Part shown: positions 1-6,721 of the stretch, piece by piece
Layout of the letters: each line of letters begins with the position of its first letter
Numbering within the stretch: position 1 is the first letter of the stretch
Translations under genes and position numbers: made by a program
Notes under the pieces: generated by a model
Database searches by the model: none
What the model saw: only the letters and a program-made list of their open reading frames with translations
What the model was told of the DNA's origin: nothing
Assembly: GCF_000296505.1 (NCBI RefSeq)
Contig: NZ_JH815208.1
Span: 175,157 to 239,156 of the forward strand
Origin: Schaalia turicensis ACS-279-V-Col4
GTDB lineage: Bacteria > Actinomycetota > Actinomycetes > Actinomycetales > Actinomycetaceae
Direction of reading: 5' to 3'
Length of the DNA stretch: 64,000 nucleotides

Positions 1-73
1 TCGGCTCGAACACGTGGGCATAGGAGAGCCGGACTTCACCGGTGACGATACGAGTCGGATTCTGAGTAGACAT
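1..73 (-). CDS. DUF2815 family phage protein (5' part only)
   Basis: Only the first 24 codons lie in the window; the gene runs off the left edge. The start MSTQNPTRIVTGEVRLSYAHVF is typical of DUF2815, a single-stranded-DNA-binding-like family found in phage and integrative-element replication modules. Immediately upstream on the same strand is a DUF2800 gene, the usual partner of DUF2815, which supports the call. Function in replication or recombination is inferred from family context only. Confidence 0.75.
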   Translation of the reverse strand, partial: MSTQNPTRIVTGEVRLSYAHVFEP

Positions 74-90
74 GATTGTCCTTCTTTCTG

Positions 91-1227
91 TTAGTTACTG
101 GTTTTCGTGAATTCGGATTCAGCGCTGCGAATGTCGAGCGCGGGTCGTTTGTCGCTCTCGGGTACGAGCGTCGGCTTACCCACCGGCTTGACCACCAGGC
201 CGCCGAGAACCTCGTTGAAGGTCTTCTTGCCCATCAGCTTTTCCATCGCCGTGAGCGTGATGAGGCGCTTGTCGTAGATGTCGTGGTACCCGGCCGCCTC
301 AGCCGCCTCGGAGACGGCGGTTTCGTCGGTGTATTTGCGGACAGACCGGCCTGCGACGAGCTTGAACCCGTCCCACGTCTTGCCCTGGTTCACCGCGAGG
401 GAGAGGGCGTAGGCCTCCACGTCCGCAGCCCACGTTTTGAGCTGTGGAATCCTCGCAAGGACATCCGCGATCTCCGCATCCGTCAGCTCGGCTGGTGGGG
501 TGAACTCCCGCTTGGCGAGCGCCAGGTTGGCTTCGGCTCGTACCCGGCAGGTCGGCGCGATGCGGCAGAACTGACACCACGAGCCGGCCTGGTAGTCGCC
601 TTCGCCGCGGGCAGCCAGGGCAGCGATCGGCTTGACCGTGTTCTCGCCCCATGTGATTAGGTCCTGGGTGCTGATCGTCCAGGTTTCGACGTTGGTGCGA
701 CGAGGCTGGAAGATGCTTAGCGCGACTTCCTCGATGTTGTAGAGGGCGTCGAACGCGGCCAGGGCTCCGAGCCCGTAGAGCATGAGCTGTGGGTTCTCTA
801 CCGGGGACACCTCAACGCCCATGCCGTACTTCAGGTCAATGACCTGCAAGGTGGGCTCGGCAACGATCACGCAGTCACCGGTCCCGAAGCCGCCCGGGGC
901 GAGGTGGGAGTAGTCCAGGCGCTGCTCGACATACACCTGCGGGTCCGGGCAGTGCTCCCGAGCAGACTCGGGGTGCTGGGCCACGAAGGCGACGTAGTCG
1001 TCGGTGTGGCCCTCCATCTCCTCATCAATCCACTCTGAGGTAGGCCGCTTGGCGCGGCGCTTGAGGAACCGCTTGAGCTTGTACTCAGCCAGAGCGTGCG
1101 CGGCCGTACCCTGCAACGCTGCGTCCGACGGGGCGTCAGCCACGCCATCTGTGGCGAGTGCGGAGGGCGGGCAATGCACCCACCGGTGAGCACTCGAAGC
1201 ACTCAAAAGTGCGTGGCTTTCAGGCAT
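91..1227 (-). CDS. DUF2800 family protein (PD-(D/E)XK nuclease-like, phage)
   Basis: 378 residues, the usual length for DUF2800. The N-terminus (ALLSASSAHRWVHCPPSA) is the family hallmark. Around residues 120-140 a pattern of acidic residue followed by VIDLKYG resembles a PD-(D/E)XK nuclease core, and a C-terminal GSWCQFCRIAPTCRVRAE stretch supplies clustered cysteines, as in Cas4/AddB-like iron-sulphur nucleases. This assignment is an inference from motif order. It sits between DUF2815 and a small hypothetical gene in a prophage-type block and overlaps the upstream gene by 8 bp, indicating one transcript. Likely role: recombination or replication of the mobile element. Confidence 0.85.
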   Translation of the reverse strand: MPESHALLSASSAHRWVHCPPSALATDGVADAPSDAALQGTAAHALAEYKLKRFLKRRAKRPTSEWIDEEMEGHTDDYVAFVAQHPESAREHCPDPQVYVEQRLDYSHLAPGGFGTGDCVIVAEPTLQVIDLKYGMGVEVSPVENPQLMLYGLGALAAFDALYNIEEVALSIFQPRRTNVETWTISTQDLITWGENTVKPIAALAARGEGDYQAGSWCQFCRIAPTCRVRAEANLALAKREFTPPAELTDAEIADVLARIPQLKTWAADVEAYALSLAVNQGKTWDGFKLVAGRSVRKYTDETAVSEAAEAAGYHDIYDKRLITLTAMEKLMGKKTFNEVLGGLVVKPVGKPTLVPESDKRPALDIRSAESEFTKTSN

Positions 1228-1618
1228 GGGCGATCTCCTTAGCCCCAGCCATGATCTGGCCGAACTTGGCCGGGTCTACCTCTGAGAGGGCCTTCGCGCC
1301 AGCGTCCAGGATGAGCTGGCGCACCTTGGCGGTGTAGCCCTGCTGGGACAGCTCCGCCAGGAAAGCGCGCACCTCTTCAAGCGTGTACTCGCGCATCGAA
1401 GCCGCCTCAGCCTGCTGTGTCTCGATCTGTTCCTCAAGTTCGGCGTGGAAGGAGGGTTCCTCGAGGCGCGCGGCGGAAACAGGCCTGTGGCCAGCCAGCG
1501 CGTACTCGTCCTCAATCTGCTCCCAGCCGTCAGCTTCGAGCGCCTGCGCAATCTGGGAAAGGCCCTCCATGGTGTGGTTGATGCCCGCGACCAGGGCATT
1601 GCGGTGCTGCGGGTTCAT
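1220..1618 (-). CDS. Hypothetical phage-module protein
   Basis: 132 residues, mostly helical and rich in Glu, Gln and Ala, with no transmembrane segment or recognised catalytic motif. A gene of this size commonly sits directly before DUF2800 in phage replication modules. The start ATG overlaps the stop of the preceding gene by ATGA and its own 3' end overlaps the DUF2800 start, so it is translationally coupled on both sides. Function unknown. Confidence 0.7.
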   Translation of the reverse strand: MNPQHRNALVAGINHTMEGLSQIAQALEADGWEQIEDEYALAGHRPVSAARLEEPSFHAELEEQIETQQAEAASMREYTLEEVRAFLAELSQQGYTAKVRQLILDAGAKALSEVDPAKFGQIMAGAKEIAHA

Positions 1619-1893
1619 GCCGCAGCACCACCGTTGTCGTAGGTGAGCTTGCTGCCTGCCGGGTGACGCTCGATGGACGCGTTGAGAGCTGTCTCATCGA
1701 CCTCGGGCTTTGTTGAACGTCGAGTCAGGGTCACGTCATGAACCCACCGCCCTGGCACAATCAACATCAGCTCGTTGATCGGGCCAAACAGCCAGCGCAG
1801 GATGCGCTCCCTGATATTCACTCGTGCGAGGTTGACATCGGCGGCCGGGTCCGGCGCCTCGTCGATACCGACTCGAATATGACGACCACTCAT
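1615..1893 (-). CDS. Hypothetical phage-module protein
   Basis: 92 residues. A short hydrophobic stretch (residues about 34-48, WLFGPINELMLIVPGRW) is too short and broken for a confident membrane helix. No family recognised. It overlaps the next gene by ATGA and has an AAGGAC ribosome-binding site about 10 bases upstream. It belongs to the same minus-strand prophage-like transcript. Confidence 0.6.
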   Translation of the reverse strand: MSGRHIRVGIDEAPDPAADVNLARVNIRERILRWLFGPINELMLIVPGRWVHDVTLTRRSTKPEVDETALNASIERHPAGSKLTYDNGGAAA

Positions 1894-1927
1894 GATTCAT
1901 GTCCTTTCAGTTGAGGTTGTTGGTCGC

Positions 1928-2569
1928 CTATACGTCTTCCCGTGGCTGTTGAACCGGACAGCCGTCGGGGAATTGGTCATGGATCTTCTTGATGGCGCGT
2001 TTGACTGCGGTGCCGATTGTGTTGGCGTGCCGGTCAATCTCCGCCTTACTCGCATCGGGATGCTCCGTCCTCGCAATGTCGGCATAGCTCAGGTTTTCGC
2101 CCAAATTCAGGCGCACCCAGCCCCGATGTCGGGGCGAGACCACGGAGAGCACGATCTCAACCTGCTCGCGTGCCAGGTCGAACTCCTCGCCCCTCATCAG
2201 GAGAGTCTCGGGTGATGCGTTGTCCGCCGGGTCGAGCTGCTGGGCAAGCCTGCGCCGTGCACTTGGTCTAAATGTCGACGGGTCATCCAAGTCATGTTCG
2301 CGGCCACCATCCTTAGTGGCATGCTTGCGCGCGTTCTCCCGTTCCCTGAACACGGCATACTGTTCACCTAGGTACTCGAGCTTCCACTCAGGCAGATACT
2401 CCTCGTCGAAGATCATCCGACGAAACTGCGCATCAGCCGGCAAATCATAAAGCTCAACCCACGCGCCGCCGCGCGTCGTGGGCATACGGAAATGGACGTG
2501 TTCCTTACCCCGAAAGTCCTTTGTGAACCGGATTGTGTAGGGCTTTGGTGTGGTGGCGTTGCCTGCCAT
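1928..2569 (-). CDS. RNA polymerase sigma-like / late-gene regulator of the phage module
   Basis: 213 residues from the chosen start. An earlier in-frame ATG exists at 2611, but AGGAG lies 7 bases before the ATG at 2569, which decides the start. The C-terminal ~80 residues (SPETLLMRGEEFDLAREQVEIV followed by a SYADIART turn and a final long helix) look like sigma region 4 or another HTH of the sigma-70 family. The N-terminal part resembles nothing I know. Comparable sigma-like genes sit at the start of DUF2800/DUF2815 blocks, where they are thought to act as element regulators. It is the first gene of the minus-strand run after the small basic gene. Confidence 0.6.
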   Translation of the reverse strand: MAGNATTPKPYTIRFTKDFRGKEHVHFRMPTTRGGAWVELYDLPADAQFRRMIFDEEYLPEWKLEYLGEQYAVFRERENARKHATKDGGREHDLDDPSTFRPSARRRLAQQLDPADNASPETLLMRGEEFDLAREQVEIVLSVVSPRHRGWVRLNLGENLSYADIARTEHPDASKAEIDRHANTIGTAVKRAIKKIHDQFPDGCPVQQPREDV

Positions 2570-2654
2570 GGTGGACTCCTGTCGCTTACTGCGACGGAGG
2601 CCCGACTCCACCTGGACGTTGGTGGTGCGCGAAGATCAACCACGGGGACGAAAA

Positions 2655-2706
2655 CAGGGCAGGCCAACCACCCAGGCATGCGTGCCTGAGTGACTGACCT
2701 GCCCTG
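2655..2706. other. Nested inverted repeat between phage genes
   Basis: Outer arms CAGGGCAGG (2655-2663) and CCTGCCCTG (2698-2706) enclose an inner hairpin CAGGCA/TGCCTG (2673-2688). No T-run follows on either strand, so this may be an operator or RNA structure rather than a simple terminator. A second, weaker hairpin (GGGTG...GGCC/GGCC...CACCC, 2804-2834) lies just after the stop of the small basic gene. Confidence 0.35.
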
Positions 2707-2842
2707 GACGTCCAGAAGGGCGAATCTCCGCGCGGATTGTTGAAATAAGTTGGGTGCGGGCAGCTGTCCCGCGTGTCATCGAAAGATCTCGGTGAAGGTG
2801 GGAGGGTGCCCGGCCGGTACCAGGCCAGACACCCCCAACCGG

Positions 2843-2989
2843 TTACTTCTTGCCACCCTTGGACTTGGGAGCCCGTTGGGACAGAGCAGAAGCTGCGGCG
2901 GTCTTAGCCGCCTTGGAATACCGCTGGTCACGCATGACCTTCGATGCGGCAGAAGCAGCAGCCTTGCTAGTTCGACGTTGACTCGTCAT
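2843..2989 (-). CDS. Small basic protein, 48 aa (hypothetical)
   Basis: The protein starts MTSQRRTSKAAASAASKVMR, contains KTAAASALSQR and ends PKSKGGKK. It is very rich in Ala, Ser, Lys and Arg. A strong Shine-Dalgarno GGAGGAGGTGA lies 7 bases upstream of the ATG, which argues that the gene is real. Comparable tiny Lys/Ala/Ser proteins with an AASALSQR motif are scattered through actinobacterial genomes and mobile elements; no function is known to me. It could bind nucleic acid because of its charge (inference). It is transcribed divergently from the defence operon that begins 186 bases away. Confidence 0.65.
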   Translation of the reverse strand: MTSQRRTSKAAASAASKVMRDQRYSKAAKTAAASALSQRAPKSKGGKK

Positions 2990-3125
2990 CTCGGTTCACC
3001 TCCTCCCAATCAGCCTGATTCGTCCTTTTTGCCGAGTTTTTCTCTCGGTCCGCCTACACCGGCTGGTAACATGGGCCACAGTGGTCGATGCGCCTACGCC
3101 GGTGGATGGCTTGTTTTCAACACTA

Positions 3126-3175
3126 AGAAAGCCCCCTGTTTTGACAGGAGGCGAAAGAAGGCGAAAGGAGGCAAG
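3126..3175 (+). promoter_or_regulatory. Leader hairpin and ribosome-binding site of the ABC-3C operon
   Basis: An imperfect hairpin (GCCCCCTGT, loop TTTG, ACAGGAGGC) is followed by the repeated purine blocks GGAGGCGAAAG and AAAGGAGGC, the second of which is the Shine-Dalgarno for the ATG at 3176. The first AGGAGG is buried in the hairpin, so the fold might affect translation (inference). No clear -35/-10 pair was identified in 2990-3125. Confidence 0.35.
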
Positions 3176-4210
3176 ATGGCTCGCCTTCCTCAGCCAGAGT
3201 TTGCTCTAGGTCTGCTATTGCGGACTATCCGGCCGTCCTTATCTCTCGACGTCAAAGGCGACCGTGGATTCGTTCTTGACTTCTTTGACCGGGCTTGCGA
3301 CGAAAAGCTCCTCCCAGGTCGGCTACCTGAAAACGAGTGCAGCAAGAACACCATCCCTGCTGGATGGCTGAGAGGTATCGATCGACGAGACCTCAACAAG
3401 ATCTGGAATGGAAAACGGCCTCTACCAGAGGACACCGCAAGACGCATCTTGCCCGCCATCAGCGAGCAGAGAATCATCGCACTGTGGGGAGATACCTCTA
3501 CCGGCGATGCAATCAGGGATCTTGCACTCAAGCTTCGTAAGGACGGCCTACAGATCAACAAACCGATTGATGTTCCGAAGGCCGTGTATGTGCTCATCAA
3601 AGAAGTCGTCAAATCAAACGCTGAGGGAAATGACCTCCTGCGGGACCAAGGCGGCGACGAGAAAATCGTCATCCCCGGCGTACAGACCTACCCGTTATCT
3701 ACCGGCCGTATTTCCGGCAATTCGCTCCAGATCGGGACCTCGAGCATCGCAATTTCTCCAGCTCCGCCCGTCCCTGAGGAGTTAGCGCCTGAAGAGGTCT
3801 ACGTGCAACGCGCGCTTGACGCGATCGCCGAAAAACTTGGGAAGGAGCCCGTCTCCTTCGAGCAGCTGAAGGCTCTTCCGGGTAAGTACGCGAAGTTCTT
3901 GGTCCGTCAGCGCACCCATTACTGGTCCGCTGTCGGACGTCACCGTAACCTGCAGGAGATTCGCCCAGATGATGGGGATGAACAGTTTGAACGGATCAAG
4001 GATGATCTTGACGACTTCCTCGAAACCACGTGGATGTCAGATGTTTTCCCTGACGGTTACGAGCGGATGCTGAAGACGCTTGGGCAGGCTAGCCATTATC
4101 AGGTAGGGGGGTCTGTTCTAACGAGCATCCCTGACTTGTTTGCTGCGAGCCACAAGCAAGGTATGACGCACATGCTGGTCAACGAGGACCGAATCGAGTG
4201 GTCATCATGA
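3176..4210 (+). CDS. ABC-3C conflict system, CTD (effector-bearing) component
   Basis: 344 residues from the ATG preceded by GGAGG; a longer frame opens at 2750 but has no ribosome-binding site and runs over the antisense small gene. Residues about 205-344 match the conserved C-terminal domain of ABC-three-component systems: FLVRQRTHYWSAVGRH (241-256), an acidic FERIKDDLDDFLE stretch, DGYERMLKTL, and the terminal KQGMTHMLVNEDRIEWSS (327-344). In this family the N-terminal region carries the variable effector. Here residues 1-200 contain a helical segment with LNKIWNGKRPLPEDTARRIL (73-92), HTH-like in appearance, and no nuclease motif that I can recognise. The gene is first in an operon and overlaps the next by ATGA. 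ABC-3C systems are known mainly from comparative genomics as predicted anti-phage conflict systems, so activity here is inferred. Confidence 0.75.
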   Translation: MARLPQPEFALGLLLRTIRPSLSLDVKGDRGFVLDFFDRACDEKLLPGRLPENECSKNTIPAGWLRGIDRRDLNKIWNGKRPLPEDTARRILPAISEQRIIALWGDTSTGDAIRDLALKLRKDGLQINKPIDVPKAVYVLIKEVVKSNAEGNDLLRDQGGDEKIVIPGVQTYPLSTGRISGNSLQIGTSSIAISPAPPVPEELAPEEVYVQRALDAIAEKLGKEPVSFEQLKALPGKYAKFLVRQRTHYWSAVGRHRNLQEIRPDDGDEQFERIKDDLDDFLETTWMSDVFPDGYERMLKTLGQASHYQVGGSVLTSIPDLFAASHKQGMTHMLVNEDRIEWSS

Positions 4211-4629
4211 GCAGCACAATCTTCAACTCCCAGTTCGAAAACTGCATGCGCTTACTTGTCGCCCTAGACAAGCTTGAAACCGCGGTGACAGCGACCGAGC
4301 TTGCTGACGCCGATTTTGCAGCAACCTACGCTAGACACTTCGGTCTCGGCAGAACCGACCTGCACGGGTCCACGGCCTTCGTTAATGCGATTTACACGCA
4401 GCGCCGAAGCAAAGCTCACGAGGCAATCCAGCTGCTCGTGGCACACGGTTACGCCTATGCAGACCATGCTGGTGACGTGCCGCGCTTCACCATATCCGAG
4501 TCTGGTGCCCACCTGGTGAGCCACGTGTCTTCTAGCTACGCCCAGCACTACCAACGCTATGTCGCAGCAGCATTGGCGGCCCTACGCAACGACACGCTGC
4601 ACCTGATCGGTGTGAAGGAGGAAGCATGA
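4207..4629 (+). CDS. ABC-3C system middle component (winged-helix adaptor)
   Basis: 140 residues from the ATG that overlaps the previous stop (ATGA); a GTG three codons earlier is possible. The layout is that of ABC-3C middle components: FNSQFENCMRLLVALDKL start, a conserved A-D-A-D-F region, an LHG near residue 53, then RRSKAHEAIQLLVAHGYAY, which looks like a winged-HTH recognition segment, and a SYAQHYQRY C-terminal helix. In the family this subunit is thought to bridge the ATPase and the CTD/effector protein, possibly sensing nucleic acid. It is followed without a gap by the ATPase gene. The family call rests on order and local motifs and is moderately sure. Confidence 0.7.
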   Translation: MSSTIFNSQFENCMRLLVALDKLETAVTATELADADFAATYARHFGLGRTDLHGSTAFVNAIYTQRRSKAHEAIQLLVAHGYAYADHAGDVPRFTISESGAHLVSHVSSSYAQHYQRYVAAALAALRNDTLHLIGVKEEA

Positions 4630-6452
4630 GCGGACTTTGGATTAGCGAGATTCGCGCATACCCAAACCACGGCGCCCCCTCCACGATCACGCTCACACAG
4701 GGCCTGAACGTCATTGCCGGACCATCGAACACTGGGAAAACCCGCGTCGCCCGCACTATCGACTTCGTCATGGGCGGGGACCTCGTCCCTTTCACCGATG
4801 ACTCGGACTACTGCACCGCAGAAATCGACCTCGTCACCGCCGAGGGAGAAATCATCACCCTGCGACGCAGCATCGGAGGAGACTACGTTGTCAGTCCACA
4901 GCCTGGCGCTGACAGCAAGGTCTACAGCGTGAAGCGAGACGAGAAGGATCCCAAGACGGATCTGAACTCGTTCCTAGTGTCGCTACTCGATTTCAAGCCC
5001 AGCCGCAAGGTCATCAAGAATTCCAGCTGGGAGAGCCAGGCGCTGACATGGCGCAGCCTTTACCACCTGCTGTACGTGCCTGAGAGCTACATTGATCGGC
5101 TCGACTCAACAATCTTGCGCAGGGGTGGAGCCAACGATTACGTCACTCGTACTGCGGAACTGTCGACTCTGCTTGTGCTCGCGCAAGACGAAAACTTCGA
5201 TGACATTGAGCCTCAAGAATCCGACAAAGATCGCCGTATCCGCCAGCGATCAGTCAAGCAGTTCATCACCAGGCAAGTTGAGGCAGCTCGAGAGAAGGAG
5301 ACGGAGCTCAGGAAAGTAGAGGAGCAGTACCGGGGCCGCGATATCGAAGCGGAACTCGCTACCCTCAACGCCGAGTTCGACCAGCTCCGTCGAGACCAGA
5401 TCGAGCTCAACGCCACCGGGCGAACGATCACCACCAAGATCAAAGAGATCGATGAGAACGTCGCTGCGTTTGCAGTAGACAAATACCAGCGTCAAGAACT
5501 CATCAGCCACCTGGAAGCAGACCTGCACCGGCTCGAGTTCCTCGCCGGGGCAAGCGTTGATCCCGACACGTTGAACATCAACATGTGCGGTTACTGTAAG
5601 CAACCAGTAGACGCGAGCATGAACCATCCCAGTCAGGAACAAATCGACGTCCAGCGCACTCGCCTAGAAGAGCAACTCTCGGGTGCACGGTCCAACCTGG
5701 CCGAGCTGGACTACATGATGTCGGAACTGACCCAACAGCGAGCTGACCTGGTGCTCAAGCATGCCGAACTTCAAGATAGAATCGCTCACACGATCACGCC
5801 GCGCCAAGAACAGCTGACGCGTGAGGTTCGCACGCTCAAGGAGGTAGCGGGTATACAAGCGCGTCTCGAGCAGCTCCAGGAAACAATCCTGGCCCTGACT
5901 GATCTGGGGCCGCAAGCGGCTGAGAAGCGGGAACCATACAAGCCTATGGAGTTTTTCAACGCGGACTTCATCTACTCAATGAACACCACGATTCGTCGGA
6001 TCCTCCATGAAATCGGCTTTCCCTCTGCTGACACGGCGGTATTCGACGAGGCCACCCTCGACGTGACGATCGACGGATACCGAAAGGACACCAAGGAGGG
6101 TAAAGGCTTCGCCGCCTTGCTCAACACCGTGGTGATGGTCGCCTTCCATGAGTACCTCGATCAACGCTCACCCCACGCACCGCAGTTCCTCATCATTGAT
6201 TCACCGCTGAAAAACTTCGACGACAGCCAGCTCACAGCGCCGGACTCCATGCGACAGAAACTACTGGACTACATCGCCTGCACAACCACAAACCGTCAGG
6301 TCATCCTGTGCGAGAACCTCAATCTCCTCAGCGGGGTGGACCTCGACGCACTTCCCAACACGACAGCCATCCGATTCAGCAAAGACCCGTACCAGGGCCG
6401 CTACGGCTACCTCAACGGGGTCTACGAGCCGGGAGAACACCCACATGAGTAG
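4626..6452 (+). CDS. ABC-3C system ATPase (Rad50/SMC-like, DUF3732-type)
   Basis: 608 residues. Walker A is GPSNTGKT (32-39) within LNVIAGPSNTGKTRVARTID. The Walker B segment FLIIDSPL has its aspartate near 525. Residues about 195-430 form a long charged coiled coil. At its apex lies MCGYCKQPV with Cys321 and Cys324, a CxxC arrangement like the Rad50 zinc hook. The protein should therefore dimerise through ATP heads and possibly through zinc at the hook (inference from SMC/Rad50 relatives). In ABC-3C systems this subunit is the motor/sensor. The start overlaps the previous stop by ATGA and has AAGGAGGAAG upstream. The stop overlaps the downstream XRE gene by 8 bp. Confidence 0.8.
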   Translation: MSGLWISEIRAYPNHGAPSTITLTQGLNVIAGPSNTGKTRVARTIDFVMGGDLVPFTDDSDYCTAEIDLVTAEGEIITLRRSIGGDYVVSPQPGADSKVYSVKRDEKDPKTDLNSFLVSLLDFKPSRKVIKNSSWESQALTWRSLYHLLYVPESYIDRLDSTILRRGGANDYVTRTAELSTLLVLAQDENFDDIEPQESDKDRRIRQRSVKQFITRQVEAAREKETELRKVEEQYRGRDIEAELATLNAEFDQLRRDQIELNATGRTITTKIKEIDENVAAFAVDKYQRQELISHLEADLHRLEFLAGASVDPDTLNINMCGYCKQPVDASMNHPSQEQIDVQRTRLEEQLSGARSNLAELDYMMSELTQQRADLVLKHAELQDRIAHTITPRQEQLTREVRTLKEVAGIQARLEQLQETILALTDLGPQAAEKREPYKPMEFFNADFIYSMNTTIRRILHEIGFPSADTAVFDEATLDVTIDGYRKDTKEGKGFAALLNTVVMVAFHEYLDQRSPHAPQFLIIDSPLKNFDDSQLTAPDSMRQKLLDYIACTTTNRQVILCENLNLLSGVDLDALPNTTAIRFSKDPYQGRYGYLNGVYEPGEHPHE

Positions 6453-6693
6453 CCAATCCACCAAGCTCAAGATCAGCTACAAACCCCTGTGGAAAACACT
6501 GATCGACAAAGGAATGCGCAAACAGGACCTCCGCGAAAAGGCGAAAATCTCGGCATCCACGATCGCCAAACTCGGCCGGGACGAGAACGTCACAACCGCA
6601 GTACTCGTGCGCATATGCGAAGCACTCGAATGCGGGCTAGGCGACGTGGCTGTTTTAGAACGACGTCCAAGCCAAGAGAACATTAGCCAATAG
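6445..6693 (+). CDS. XRE-family helix-turn-helix regulator
   Basis: 82 residues, almost entirely one Cro/C1-type HTH: YKPLWKTLIDKGMRKQDLREKA, then ISASTIAKLGRDENVTTAVL as the turn and recognition helix, and VRICEALECGLGDV. This compact form is often found beside restriction-modification operons, where it probably acts as a controller or repressor. It lies exactly between the ABC-3C ATPase and hsdM, overlapping the former, so it could set the expression of both modules. Target operator not identified. Confidence 0.85.
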   Translation: MSSQSTKLKISYKPLWKTLIDKGMRKQDLREKAKISASTIAKLGRDENVTTAVLVRICEALECGLGDVAVLERRPSQENISQ

Positions 6694-6721
6694 AACTTAG
6701 AAACAATCCAAGGAACATTTA

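Noticed and set aside
2750..3175. N-terminal extension of the ABC-3C CTD protein frame
   Set aside because: No ribosome-binding site at the upstream ATG, the sequence is not protein-like, and it runs antisense over the small basic gene; GGAGG before 3176 marks the real start.
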